The notes: generated by a model not told the origin, from the letters alone. A stretch of 64,000 bases of DNA from Asaccharospora irregularis DSM 2635 (GCF_900129815.1 NZ_FQWX01000008.1:22356-86355), one strand, 5' to 3'. Positions 36,975 through 46,586 are shown, numbered from the stretch's first letter. Made by a program: numbers and translations.

Positions 36975-37844
36975 ATGAAAAAATATAAATTTATATTAAC
37001 TTTATCAATGATACTAGTATTAATAGCGGGGATAGTAAGTGGTTGCGGTGTAAACAAGACAAATAAAGAAGATAGTAAATCTAAATCATCTATACAAAAA
37101 ATTAAGGAGTCTGGGAAGGTACGTATTGGAGTTTTTAGTGACAAAGCTCCATTTGGATATATCGATGAAAATGGAAGACCACAAGGGTATGATGTATACT
37201 TTGGTAAACGTATTGCAAAAGATTTGCTTGGTGATGAAAATGCCGTAGAATTTGTGTCTGTAGAAGCGGCTAGTAGAGTAGAATTTTTAGAGACAAACAA
37301 AATTGATATTTTACTTGCAAACTTTACTGTGACAGATGAGAGAAAAGAAAAAGTGGATTTTGCTCTACCTTATATGAAAGTTGCACTTGGAATTGCTTCT
37401 CCAGACTCTAATCCTATAACAAGCATTGACCAGCTAAAGGGGAAAAAGCTTATAGTTAATAAGGGTACAACAGCAGAGACTTATTTTATGAAAAATTATC
37501 CAGAAATCGAACTTTTAAAATATGATGAGAATACTGAAGCTTTTAATGCGCTTTTGGATAAAAGAGGGGATGCAATAGCACATGATAATACGTTACTTTA
37601 TGCTTGGGTTAAAAAGCACAAAGGTTTTTCTACTAGTATGGATTCATTAGGGCAAATAGATACAATTGCTCCTGCAGTTAAAAAAGGGGATAAAGAACTC
37701 TTGGATTGGATAAATCAAGAAATAGAAAAATTAGGTGAGGAAAATTTCTTCCATAATGCTTATAAGTCGACTCTACTTCCATTCTATGGTGATATTGTAG
37801 ATCCTGAGAGCATTGTCGTAGAAGGTGGAAAGGTGGAGAAATAA
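36975..37844 (+). CDS. Amino-acid ABC transporter substrate-binding lipoprotein
   Basis: A 289-residue family 3 solute-binding protein. The signal peptide ends in a lipobox, VSGC, with lipidated Cys near residue 24. The ligand domain starts KIKESGKVRIGVFSDKAPFGYIDENG and includes FTVTDERKEKVDFALPY. It delivers a polar amino acid to the permease pair; the exact ligand (for example cystine, glutamine or glutamate) cannot be told from sequence by eye. The start ATG follows TGGGAGGATTAT. It is the last gene of the operon. Confidence 0.92.
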   Translation: MKKYKFILTLSMILVLIAGIVSGCGVNKTNKEDSKSKSSIQKIKESGKVRIGVFSDKAPFGYIDENGRPQGYDVYFGKRIAKDLLGDENAVEFVSVEAASRVEFLETNKIDILLANFTVTDERKEKVDFALPYMKVALGIASPDSNPITSIDQLKGKKLIVNKGTTAETYFMKNYPEIELLKYDENTEAFNALLDKRGDAIAHDNTLLYAWVKKHKGFSTSMDSLGQIDTIAPAVKKGDKELLDWINQEIEKLGEENFFHNAYKSTLLPFYGDIVDPESIVVEGGKVEK

Positions 37845-37861
37845 AGATATTTTAGAAAATA

Positions 37862-37915
37862 TCATATATATATAATTTAAATATATAAAATTTAAATATA
37901 TAAAATTTAAATAAT
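37862..37915 (+). repeat. AT-rich tandem repeat after the binding-protein gene
   Basis: About three copies of a 15-base unit, ATATATAAAATTTAA, lie just after the stop codon and before the terminator. Confidence 0.65.
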
Positions 37916-37956
37916 AAAAAATAGAGGTTGGCAATAATGCTGGCCTCTATTTTTAT
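37916..37956 (+). terminator. Terminator of the amino-acid ABC operon
   Basis: AAAAATAGAGG and GGCA pair with TGC and CCTCTATTTTT. Confidence 0.88.
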
Positions 37957-38060
37957 GTTTATATAAGTTCTTTATACTTATTTAAAATAGATTTTATTTT
38001 TCTTTAAAGTGGGTAAAAACTTATTACAATACTTTATAAAATATAGACAGAGGTGAAATT

Positions 38061-38360
38061 ATGAACTACAAAAATATAAATAAAAAACAGTTAAAAGAGA
38101 TTTTAGATAAAAAGGAAGATATAGTATTAATAGATGTAAGAACAAAAGACGAATTTTTGGAGGGAAGTATAGAATCAGCTATAAACTTACCATTACAGGA
38201 TATACCATACAATATTGATGAACTAGATGAATATAGAGATAGCAAAATAGTAATCTATTGTAGGAGTGGACATAGAAGTATAACTGCATGCAATTTATTA
38301 TCTGTAGAAGGATTTGATAATTTATACAACTTAGACAAAGGGATTATTGATTATTTTTAA
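38061..38360 (+). CDS. Rhodanese-like protein
   Basis: A 99-residue single rhodanese domain. The active-site loop is C-R-S-G-H-R-S, and the N-terminal LIDVRTKDEFLEGSIESAINLP is typical. It probably handles sulfane sulfur or another persulfide group in the cytoplasm. The start ATG follows AGAGGTGAAATT. It is a single gene with no obvious terminator of its own, and no sulfur pathway genes are adjacent. Confidence 0.92.
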   Translation: MNYKNINKKQLKEILDKKEDIVLIDVRTKDEFLEGSIESAINLPLQDIPYNIDELDEYRDSKIVIYCRSGHRSITACNLLSVEGFDNLYNLDKGIIDYF

Positions 38361-38496
38361 GTAGCTATATGCAGATAAAAGTATAATAATAAGATTGATA
38401 GTAGAAAAATGATATAATTAAAATAACTCCATTAGATGAAAAATAGTATTACTTGTGATAAACTATAATAGTATTTAAGATTTATGGAGGTATATT

Positions 38497-39351
38497 ATGA
38501 GTAAGGATGTAAAGGCAAAACACAAAAAAAAGTACGATACTTTTAGTATAACTATGGAACTTGAAAGACCTTTACTTTATGATGAAGATGACGACGAGGA
38601 TATAGCTAATTACAGGGGAGATAAAATAAAAAAAGGGATTGGATTATTTGCTTTAGGGATATTAATTCTTTCGGTAGTATCTTTTTTTATTTGGTGCAGC
38701 AATTCTTATAAACCGCAGGAACTAGCTAGAGAGTCTTTGGTCAGTGACAATATAGTTGAAGTAGAGGATGGAGATTATATATCGTTTACACCAAAACAAG
38801 TTAATACAAATAAAGGATTTATATTTTATCCAGGAGCCAGGGTAGAGCCTGAGAGTTATGCACCTCTTTGTAGAAAGATAGCACAAAGTGGGTATAAGGT
38901 AATAGTATTAAAGATGCCTTTTAACTTTCCTATGCTTTCACCAAATAGAGGAGAAAAAGTTATTGAAAAATACAATAATATAGATACATGGATAGTTGGA
39001 GGTCATTCTTTAGGAGGAACTATGGCAGCTAAATTTGCATCTGATAATAGGATGACTGATGGTGTAGTTTTAATTGCATCTTACCCTATGAATGATGATC
39101 TTAAGAATTTAGGTAAAAGAGTGATTTCTATATGTGGTAGTAAAGATGGAGTAATAAACTTCAAAAAGTTCGTAGATTCTAAAGGTAAATTACCGACAGA
39201 TACAATATTTGATGAGATAGAGGGGGCTAACCACAGCCAATTCGGAGATTATGGAAAGCAAAAAGGTGATAATGATGCTATTATAAGCCAAGAAAAGCAA
39301 TTGGATATAACGGCTAGTAGCATAATTAAGTTTATTGAGGGCATTAATTAA
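38497..39351 (+). CDS. Membrane-anchored alpha/beta hydrolase
   Basis: A 284-residue protein with a charged cytoplasmic tail (including an acidic DEDDDED run), one transmembrane helix (about residues 48-68) and an extracellular alpha/beta hydrolase domain. The nucleophile elbow is G-H-S-L-G-G. A late SKDGVINFKKF region supplies the Asp, and GANHSQFG supplies the catalytic His. The substrate is unknown. The start ATG follows TGGAGGTATATT. aroQ follows 26 bases after its stop, and the HAD gene after that, so the three may form an operon. Confidence 0.88.
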   Translation: MSKDVKAKHKKKYDTFSITMELERPLLYDEDDDEDIANYRGDKIKKGIGLFALGILILSVVSFFIWCSNSYKPQELARESLVSDNIVEVEDGDYISFTPKQVNTNKGFIFYPGARVEPESYAPLCRKIAQSGYKVIVLKMPFNFPMLSPNRGEKVIEKYNNIDTWIVGGHSLGGTMAAKFASDNRMTDGVVLIASYPMNDDLKNLGKRVISICGSKDGVINFKKFVDSKGKLPTDTIFDEIEGANHSQFGDYGKQKGDNDAIISQEKQLDITASSIIKFIEGIN

Positions 39352-39377
39352 TAATACTAGGATTAGAGGGAGATTAT

Positions 39378-39815
39378 ATGAAACTTATGATAATAAATGG
39401 TCCTAATATCAATATGCTAGGGATTAGAGAAAAAAATGTTTATGGGAGTACAGATTTTGATGAAGTCTGTTCTTATATAAAAGAAGAAGGGAAAAAACGT
39501 AAACATGATGTAACCCTATTTCAAAGTAATATTGAAGGAGAAATTATAAACTTTCTCCAAGAGGCATATTTTGAAGAATACGATGGAGTTATAATAAATC
39601 CAGGGGCGTTTACACACTATAGTTATGCAATTTATGATGCAATAAAATCAATTAGCATACCTACAGTGGAAGTTCATATATCAAATATACACTCTAGAGA
39701 GGATTTTAGACATAAATCTGTGACTGCTCCAGCATGTGTAGCACAACTTTGTGGGTGTGGAAAACTTGGATACGTGCTTGCAATGGACGTTCTAGAAGAC
39801 AAGCTATCAAAATAA
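39378..39815 (+). CDS. aroQ: 3-dehydroquinate dehydratase, type II
   Basis: A 145-residue shikimate-pathway enzyme that dehydrates 3-dehydroquinate. Typical elements are IINGPNINMLGIRE at the N-terminus, FQSNIEGEIINFLQ, INPGAFTHYSYAI and the EVHISNIHSREDFRHKS active-site segment. The usual type II Arg-Tyr-His set is present. The start ATG follows AGAGGGAGATTAT. It stands between a hydrolase and a HAD gene, without other aro genes. Confidence 0.95.
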   Translation: MKLMIINGPNINMLGIREKNVYGSTDFDEVCSYIKEEGKKRKHDVTLFQSNIEGEIINFLQEAYFEEYDGVIINPGAFTHYSYAIYDAIKSISIPTVEVHISNIHSREDFRHKSVTAPACVAQLCGCGKLGYVLAMDVLEDKLSK

Positions 39816-39846
39816 AATGCATTACAATACATTTTTGGAGGGTTAA

Positions 39847-40314
39847 ATGATAGATATAGATATACCTGGAAGAAGAAAATATAATATAAGTAATATAGTG
39901 TTTGATTACAATGGAACTTTGGCAGTAGATGGCAAGATGAGTAAAACTACATTAGATAATATAAATAAACTTAGCGAATTGGTTGAAATATATATATTAA
40001 CAGCAGATACTTACGGAGATGTAAACGATTATTGTGAAGGGTTGCCTGTAAACTTAAAAACATTTCCTGGAAACAATGCTGCCAGTCATAAAAAAGAAAT
40101 AGTAGCATCATTATCTGGGGAAAGTATATGCATAGGAAACGGATTTAATGATATAGAAATGTTTAAAATTAGTGATTTATCAATATGTATTTTAGGAGAT
40201 GAAGGTTGCTGTTCAAAAACAATTGCCGAGAGTGATATAGTTGCTAAGTCTATAAACGATGTTTTTGATATGTTATTTAATAAAAATAGAATAAGAGCTA
40301 CTTTGAGAGCTTAG
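39847..40314 (+). CDS. HAD family hydrolase, P-type ATPase-like
   Basis: A 155-residue soluble HAD phosphatase-like protein. Motif I is FDYNGTLA (nucleophile Asp, with Tyr in place of the usual second variable residue). Motif IV is IGNGFNDIEMFK, and a Lys in SHKKEIV may serve as motif III. It resembles the phosphorylation domain of P-type ATPases without membrane parts. The substrate is unknown. The start ATG follows TTGGAGGGTTAA. A strong terminator follows. Confidence 0.88.
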   Translation: MIDIDIPGRRKYNISNIVFDYNGTLAVDGKMSKTTLDNINKLSELVEIYILTADTYGDVNDYCEGLPVNLKTFPGNNAASHKKEIVASLSGESICIGNGFNDIEMFKISDLSICILGDEGCCSKTIAESDIVAKSINDVFDMLFNKNRIRATLRA

Positions 40315-40329
40315 AAATTTATTTACTAA

Positions 40330-40380
40330 CAAAAATACCCTATCAAAGGATTAAAAATTTCCTAATAGGGTATTTTTTAT
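40330..40380 (+). terminator. Terminator after the HAD gene
   Basis: AAAAATACCCTAT pairs with ATAGGGTATTTTTT, with an inner AGGA/TCCT helix. The T tract runs into the conserved 20-base sequence at 40374-40393. Confidence 0.9.
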
Positions 40381-40393
40381 AATGCATAGGAAA
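40374..40393 (+). repeat. Terminator-adjacent 20-mer, copy A
   Basis: TTTTTATAATGCATAGGAAA begins in the T tract of the terminator. It is identical to copies at 60565-60584 (+) and 49564-49583 (-). Confidence 0.85.
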
Positions 40394-40678
40394 GTATAGT
40401 ATAGACTAATTCACTTAGATTTAGTTTAAAGTAAAGCTTAAAAATATATTAGCTGACTAATTAATTACATAACTAAAGTATATTCTTTTTATAAAAACAA
40501 ACATATAAAATAGATCTTTAAGAATGTATTTGTATAAATTATGATATGAATTATGGAGGGATACTCATTTTAAGCCATGAAAATATAGATAATATAATAA
40601 CTAATAAAAAAATATTGAAATTAAATTTATTATAGAGTAATATAATAGTTAGCTGGCTAATTAAAAGGAGGGTGACAA
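40394..40678 (+). promoter_or_regulatory. MarR gene promoter region with two operator-like repeats
   Basis: TTAGCTGACTAATTAA (40449-40464) and TTAGCTGGCTAATTAA (40649-40664) differ at one base and are partly palindromic (TTAG...CTAA). The second lies just after TATAAT (40641-40646) and before the marR ribosome site, consistent with autorepression. No gene was found in the rest of the region. Confidence 0.6.
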
Positions 40679-41155
40679 ATGAGCTACAATCATGATGAGT
40701 CTTTGAATTATATATTTGTTCAATTGACACATCTTTACTTTTTAAGAACGCATAGTTTACTAGACAAAATAGGATTGTACCCTGGGCAACCACCATTGCT
40801 TTTTAAACTTGAAAAAAACAATGGTCTAAGTCAGAAGGAGTTAGCAGATGCACTTTCTGTTAAGCCATCAACTATAACTATGATGATAAAAAGAATGGAA
40901 AAGAACGAATTAATAAGAAGAGAACAAGACGAAAAAGACCAGAGGGTATCAAGAATATTTATAACAAACTTGGGACTAGAAAAAACTAAACAGCTAAGAG
41001 AGTTAAATGAGGAGCTGGAAAAAGAGTATACGGCAGACTTTACCCAAGAGGAAAAAATCTTGTTGAGAAGGTTTTTTATTCAAATGAGAGATAATTTAAA
41101 GGTTGGTTATAATATGAATAAAAAAGGTCGTTGTGATTTGGATGAGAAAGGATAG
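40679..41155 (+). CDS. MarR family transcriptional regulator
   Basis: A 158-residue winged-helix regulator. The DNA-binding part reads LSQKELADALSVKPSTITMMIKRMEKNELIRREQDEKDQRVSRIFIT, typical of MarR proteins including the DxRxxxxxLT wing. It starts at ATG after AAAGGAGGGTGACAA. It precedes the two half-transporter genes by six bases, so it probably represses this operon and responds to a compound the exporter removes. Operator-like repeats lie upstream. Confidence 0.93.
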   Translation: MSYNHDESLNYIFVQLTHLYFLRTHSLLDKIGLYPGQPPLLFKLEKNNGLSQKELADALSVKPSTITMMIKRMEKNELIRREQDEKDQRVSRIFITNLGLEKTKQLRELNEELEKEYTADFTQEEKILLRRFFIQMRDNLKVGYNMNKKGRCDLDEKG

Positions 41156-41161
41156 AGATAT

Positions 41162-43414
41162 ATGCTACAGTTAGTTAAACATTTAAAGAAATCAGTTGTA
41201 TCGATAATAGCGATAGTAATACTGTTATTAGTTCAGGCGACGTGCGATCTTTCTTTGCCGGAATATACTTCTGATATAGTTAATATAGGTATACAGCAGG
41301 GCGGAGTTAAAGATGCAGTATTAGATGTAATACGAAGAAGTGAACTAGAAAAAATAACTTTAATTATGAATGAAAAGGATAAGGAAAAAGTACTAGATAG
41401 CTATGAATTAATAGATAGAGGATCTTTAAGCAAGAAAGAGTATGATACTTACAAAGAAAAGTATCCAGCACTAGAAGATCAAGAACTTTATAGACTGAGA
41501 AATATTGACGAAGAGTCTAGAGATAAATTAAGTAGTACAATGTCAAAATATATTTTAATAACTTCTATACTAGAAAGTGATAGCAAAGAAATAAAACTTA
41601 TGAAAGATAGTATTGTTTCAAAGTTGCCACCTCAATTAATAAGTAAGGATGCCGACATATTTGGTGTTTTATCTGTAATGAATTCAAATCAGAGACAAGA
41701 GCTTATTAAGGGTATAGAAGAAAAGATTGATGATATGCCGGAAAGTATGATAACACAAAGTGCTACTTCATATGTAAAATCAGAGTATGAAAATATAGGA
41801 ATTAACACAGAAAAGGTACAAAATAACTATATACTTATTACAGGAATAAAAATGATAGCAATAACTCTGTTAAGTGTATTAGCAGCTATAATGGTTGGAT
41901 TTTTGGCGTCAAGGGTTGCTGCTTCTGTAGGTAAAAATTTAAGAAGTGGAGTATTTAGAAAAGTAATGTCATTTTCAAATGAAGAACTTGAAAAATTTTC
42001 TATAGCATCGTTGATAACTCGTAGTACAAATGATATTCAACAAGTACAGATGCTACTTGTTATGTTGCTTAGAATAGTTTTCTATGCTCCTATATTAGGG
42101 ATAGGTGGAGTATTCAAAGTACTAAAAACAAATACATCTATGTCTTGGATTATAGGAGTAGCGTTAGTAGCAATACTAATATTAATATCTATATTATTTG
42201 CAGTAGTTATGCCTAGATTCAAGATTGTACAAAAATTGGTCGATAAGTTAAATTTGGTATCTCGTGAGATACTTACTGGAATACCTGTTATTCGTGCATT
42301 TAGTACAGAAAAGTATGAAGAACAGAGATTTGATAAAGCAAATAAAGACCTAACAAAATTAAATACATTTGTTAATAGAGTTATGGCATGTATGATGCCA
42401 TCCATGATGCTTGTAATGAACTTAATAGGTGTTCTTATTGTTTGGAGAGGTGCTTATAGTATAGATGCAGGAAATATGCAAGTTGGAGATATGATGGCGT
42501 TTATACAATATACTATGCAAATAATAATGTCATTCTTGATGATATCTATGGTGTCTGTAATGCTTCCAAGAGCATCAGTATCATTGGGGCGTATAGATGA
42601 GATACTTTCTACTGATTTAAGTATCACAGATCCAATTGATGAAAAAAATATGGATTTAGATAAAAAAGGATTAGTTGAATTTAAAAATGTATCATTTAAA
42701 TATCCTAATGCAGAGGAAGAAGTACTAAAAAATATATCATTTACTGCAAAACCAGGAGAAACAACTGCATTTATAGGAAGCACTGGTAGTGGAAAATCTA
42801 CACTTGTAAACTTAATTCCTCGATTCTTTGATGTTACAGAAGGTGAGATACTAGTTGATGGGGTAGATGTTAGAGAGATATCGCAAAGTGATTTAAGAGA
42901 TAAGATAGGATACGTTCCTCAAAAAGGAGTGTTATTCTCAGGTACAATAGAATCAAATTTAAGATACGCTAAAGAAGATGCTACAGATGAAGAGTTAAAA
43001 AAGGCTATTAGTATAGCCCAGGCTACAGAATTTGTTGAATCTAAACCAGAGGGGATCGAAACTGAAATTTCACAAGGAGGAACAAACGTATCAGGTGGGC
43101 AAAAGCAAAGATTGTCTATAGCAAGGGCAATAGTTAAAAATCCAGAAATATATATATTTGATGACAGTTTCTCTGCACTTGATTTTAAGACTGATGCAAA
43201 ACTTCGTAAGGCATTAAAATCTGAAACGTCAGGAAGTACAGTATTGATAGTAGCCCAAAGAATAAGCACTATATTAAATGCTGAGCAGATTATAGTTTTA
43301 GATGAAGGTGAAATAGTAGGCGTTGGAAGTCACGAAAATCTTCTAAAAAATTGTGAGGTCTATAAACAGATAGCATTATCACAGCTTTCAAAGGAGGAAC
43401 TAGCCGATGAGTAA
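41162..43414 (+). CDS. ABC exporter half-transporter with degenerate ATP site
   Basis: A 750-residue fused TMD-NBD half-transporter. Between TM1 and TM2 it has an unusually large extracytoplasmic insert (about residues 38-215), rich in charged residues. The NBD has Walker A GSTGSGKST and signature VSGGQKQ, but Walker B is IYIFDDSFSALD (Asp where the catalytic Glu is expected) and the H-loop reads IVAQRIST (Gln for His). This is the degenerate-site partner of a heterodimeric exporter; the partner gene overlaps its end by eight bases. Confidence 0.93.
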   Translation: MLQLVKHLKKSVVSIIAIVILLLVQATCDLSLPEYTSDIVNIGIQQGGVKDAVLDVIRRSELEKITLIMNEKDKEKVLDSYELIDRGSLSKKEYDTYKEKYPALEDQELYRLRNIDEESRDKLSSTMSKYILITSILESDSKEIKLMKDSIVSKLPPQLISKDADIFGVLSVMNSNQRQELIKGIEEKIDDMPESMITQSATSYVKSEYENIGINTEKVQNNYILITGIKMIAITLLSVLAAIMVGFLASRVAASVGKNLRSGVFRKVMSFSNEELEKFSIASLITRSTNDIQQVQMLLVMLLRIVFYAPILGIGGVFKVLKTNTSMSWIIGVALVAILILISILFAVVMPRFKIVQKLVDKLNLVSREILTGIPVIRAFSTEKYEEQRFDKANKDLTKLNTFVNRVMACMMPSMMLVMNLIGVLIVWRGAYSIDAGNMQVGDMMAFIQYTMQIIMSFLMISMVSVMLPRASVSLGRIDEILSTDLSITDPIDEKNMDLDKKGLVEFKNVSFKYPNAEEEVLKNISFTAKPGETTAFIGSTGSGKSTLVNLIPRFFDVTEGEILVDGVDVREISQSDLRDKIGYVPQKGVLFSGTIESNLRYAKEDATDEELKKAISIAQATEFVESKPEGIETEISQGGTNVSGGQKQRLSIARAIVKNPEIYIFDDSFSALDFKTDAKLRKALKSETSGSTVLIVAQRISTILNAEQIIVLDEGEIVGVGSHENLLKNCEVYKQIALSQLSKEELADE

Positions 43415-45281
43415 TAAACAATATAATAGAAAGAGAATGGGTGGGCCTATGGGACATGGACCTATGGGTTCTGGAGAAAAGGCCAAAGACTTTAAAGGAA
43501 CAATGAAAACATTGGGAACTCATTTATCAAAATTTAAGTTGTCAATATTTTTAGTTGTATTATTCGCAATCGGGAGTGCCGCATTTTCTATAGTCGGACC
43601 CAAAATTTTGGGTAAAGCAACCACTAAAATATTTGAAGGAATTGTCTCTAAGCTTTCTGGAGTAGAAGGCGGAGGTATAGATTTCGATGGGATAGGTAGA
43701 ATTCTATTAATTCTAGTTTGTCTGTACTTAGTAAGTTCTATTTTCTCATTTATACAAGGGTTTGTGATGAGTGGGATATCTCAAAAGGTGTCTTATAATT
43801 TAAGAAAAGAGATATCACAAAAAATAAATAGATTACCTATGAAGTATTTTGATAGTAGAACACATGGAGAAGTTTTATCAAGAATAACAAATGATATAGA
43901 CACTCTAAGTCAAAGTTTAAATCAAAGTATGACTCAATTAATAACTTCAATTACTACTATAATTGGGGTATTAATAATGATGTTATCAATAAGCTGGATT
44001 ATGACACTTGTCGCCATAGTTATAATTCCTGTGTCTATGTTATTGATTTCTCTAGTAATAAAGAAATCACAAAAGTACTTTAAATCTCAACAAGAATACT
44101 TAGGTCATGTCAATGGTCAGGTAGAGGAGGTTTATAGTGGGCACAATATAGTAAAGGCATTTAATGGTGAGAAGGACGCCATTAAAGAATTTGATAATTT
44201 AAATGAAAGCTTATATAACTCAGCTTGGAAGTCACAGTTCTTATCAGGTATAATGCAACCGCTAATGATGTTTATTGGTAACTTAGGTTATGTTGCAATA
44301 TCTATACTAGGAGGGTGGCTTGCAATCAAAAAAACTATAGAAGTTGGGGATATACAATCATTTATTCAATATGTAAGAAGTTTCACTCAACCTATAAATC
44401 AAGTAGCACAAGCAGCCAACTTACTACAATCTACAGCTGCTGCATCTGAAAGAGTATTTGAATTTTTAGATGAAGAAGAAGAGGACCAATTTGCCAAAGA
44501 TCCAGTTATCCTAAGAGGAGAAGATGGAGAAATTAAGCTAAAAGGTGAGATTGACTTCAATCATGTGAAATTTGGTTACAAGGAAAATAAAACTATAATA
44601 AATGATTTTACTGCGCATGTTAAGCCAGGTCAGAAAATTGCAATTGTTGGACCTACAGGAGCAGGTAAAACAACAATAGTTAAATTGCTTATGAGATTTT
44701 ATGATATAAACTCAGGAGAGATACTTATAGATGGGCACAATGTAAAAGATTTCAATAGAAGCGAGTTAAGAGAGTTGTTTGGTATGGTGCTTCAGGATAC
44801 ATGGCTATTTAATGATTCTATAATGGAAAATATAAGATATGGTAAGTTAGATGCTACAGACGAGGAAGTAATAGAAGCAGCAAAATCGGCTCATGTACAT
44901 CATTTTGTAAAAACTTTGCCAGATGGATACAACATGGAACTAAATGAGGATGCAACAAATGTATCACAAGGACAAAAACAGCTTTTAACTATTGCCCGTG
45001 CAATTTTAGCAGATCCTAAAATATTAATATTGGATGAAGCAACTAGCTCTGTTGATACGAGAACGGAGATATTAATTCAAAAGGCAATGGATAATCTTAT
45101 GGAGGGTAGAACTAGTTTTATTATAGCTCATAGACTATCTACTATAAGAGATGCAGACATGATATTGGTTATGAATGAAGGAGACATAATAGAACAAGGA
45201 AGTCACGATGAATTATTAAAATCAAATGGCTTCTATGCAAACTTATATAATTCTCAATTCGAAAGAAACGAAGCTATATAG
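43407..45281 (+). CDS. ABC exporter half-transporter with canonical Walker motifs
   Basis: A 624-residue half-transporter. The N-terminus is Gly/Met/His-rich (GGPMGHGPMG), then six TM helices and an NBD with GPTGAGKTT, Walker B LILDEATSSVD and H-loop IIAHRLST intact. Its own signature is variant (VSQGQKQ). Paired with the upstream protein, this gives one complete and one degenerate ATP site. It probably exports a drug, peptide or lipid. The start ATG overlaps the previous stop, so translation is coupled. Confidence 0.93.
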   Translation: MSNKQYNRKRMGGPMGHGPMGSGEKAKDFKGTMKTLGTHLSKFKLSIFLVVLFAIGSAAFSIVGPKILGKATTKIFEGIVSKLSGVEGGGIDFDGIGRILLILVCLYLVSSIFSFIQGFVMSGISQKVSYNLRKEISQKINRLPMKYFDSRTHGEVLSRITNDIDTLSQSLNQSMTQLITSITTIIGVLIMMLSISWIMTLVAIVIIPVSMLLISLVIKKSQKYFKSQQEYLGHVNGQVEEVYSGHNIVKAFNGEKDAIKEFDNLNESLYNSAWKSQFLSGIMQPLMMFIGNLGYVAISILGGWLAIKKTIEVGDIQSFIQYVRSFTQPINQVAQAANLLQSTAAASERVFEFLDEEEEDQFAKDPVILRGEDGEIKLKGEIDFNHVKFGYKENKTIINDFTAHVKPGQKIAIVGPTGAGKTTIVKLLMRFYDINSGEILIDGHNVKDFNRSELRELFGMVLQDTWLFNDSIMENIRYGKLDATDEEVIEAAKSAHVHHFVKTLPDGYNMELNEDATNVSQGQKQLLTIARAILADPKILILDEATSSVDTRTEILIQKAMDNLMEGRTSFIIAHRLSTIRDADMILVMNEGDIIEQGSHDELLKSNGFYANLYNSQFERNEAI

Positions 45282-45365
45282 ATTATGAAAAATAAATAAG
45301 TTTACACTTTTAATATGTTATTGTGTATAATTAGTGTTAGTAGTTAAGTCGTTTTGGAGGGAAAA

Positions 45366-46529
45366 ATGAAGATAAACTTTAACACTAAGTATACAACAAT
45401 AGCAGTATATTCATTTATAGTCATCTGTCTATGCAGTGCATTTTATATTATAGCATCGAGGATTGATGTTTTTGCAAGAACAATAGATGGGGCTATGGTA
45501 ATACTACAGCCATTTATTATAGGATTTTCAATGGCTTATATATTAAATTTCATATTAAAATTTTATGAAGAAAGACTATTTAAGTTAAACGGTTTTGAAA
45601 ATATAAAGAAGAAACCTAGAAGATATTTAGGTCTTTTATTGACATATTTGACTGCATTTTTGCTACTTTATTTATTTATGCATTTTGTTTTACCGCAGTT
45701 AATAGAAAGTGTAGTAGGACTAGCTAATGATATACCTGAATATGTAAATAGAGCGACAGAAACCCTAGATAAATATTTACTTAGACTAAATATAAAAGAA
45801 GAATATTTTAACTTGGCAGTCGATAAGTGGAATGATTTTGTCAATTATATAATTAATACTTTTACACAGCTCATTCCTTTACTTGGAAATCTATTAAAGA
45901 CAATAGTTTCTAGTATTTGGAATATAATACTGGGAATAATAGTATCTGGGTATCTGTTAACTGACAAGGAAAAGTTTTTTGCGCTTGGAAGAAAAGTAAC
46001 TCATGCTTTATTTCAAAAAGAACACGCCAGTAAAATACTAGAACTATCAGATAGAAGCAACAAAACTTTTGGAAAGTTTCTAGGTGGCAAGATACTGGAT
46101 TCATTGATAATTGGTGTACTGACATTTTTTGTTTTAACATTAGTTAGGATGCCTTATACAATACTTATATCTGTTATAATTGCGATTACAAACATTATTC
46201 CTTTTTTTGGACCTTGCTTTGGTGCTATACCATCAGCGATAATAGTTTTATTTGTTTCGCCTATAAAGGCTCTGTGGTTACTCTTAATCATACTAATAAT
46301 TCAGCAGATAGATGGCAACTTTATAGGACCTAAGATACTTGGAGATTCCATAGGTATATCGCCGTTTTGGATATTATTTTCTCTCTTAGTGTTTGGAAAA
46401 TTCTTAGGTATAGTTGGAATGATAATAGGGGTTCCTATATTTGCTATAATCTATTCAATAATCAAAGACATAATAGAGTATAAGTTGGAGAAAAAGGGAT
46501 TACCTACAGAAACATCAGAATATATGTAA
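45366..46529 (+). CDS. AI-2E family transporter
   Basis: A 387-residue polytopic membrane protein of the AI-2E (PerM/YdiK-like) family with eight or so helices. The conserved C-terminal region reads NIIPFFGPCFGAIPSAIIV, then QQIDGNFIGPKILGDSIGISPFWILFSLLV. Members export varied small molecules or ions; the substrate here is unknown and the family name does not prove AI-2 transport. The start is ATG 45366 after TTGGAGGG; the TTG at 45354 lies in that site. It is a single gene with a strong terminator. Confidence 0.92.
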   Translation: MKINFNTKYTTIAVYSFIVICLCSAFYIIASRIDVFARTIDGAMVILQPFIIGFSMAYILNFILKFYEERLFKLNGFENIKKKPRRYLGLLLTYLTAFLLLYLFMHFVLPQLIESVVGLANDIPEYVNRATETLDKYLLRLNIKEEYFNLAVDKWNDFVNYIINTFTQLIPLLGNLLKTIVSSIWNIILGIIVSGYLLTDKEKFFALGRKVTHALFQKEHASKILELSDRSNKTFGKFLGGKILDSLIIGVLTFFVLTLVRMPYTILISVIIAITNIIPFFGPCFGAIPSAIIVLFVSPIKALWLLLIILIIQQIDGNFIGPKILGDSIGISPFWILFSLLVFGKFLGIVGMIIGVPIFAIIYSIIKDIIEYKLEKKGLPTETSEYM

Positions 46530-46571
46530 AAGAAAAAGCTTATTATTTAAATAATAAGCTTTTTCTTTTAT
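46528..46571. terminator. Bidirectional terminator
   Basis: AAAGAAAAAGCTTATTAT pairs with ATAATAAGCTTTTTCTTT, between the AI-2E gene (+) and the Se/S-carrier gene (-). Confidence 0.9.
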
Positions 46572-46586
46572 TTAGATATATAGCCC

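Noticed and set aside
40555..40640. Small ORF after GGAGGG before the MarR gene
   Set aside because: It would need an ATT start and gives only about 22 residues with no recognisable feature.
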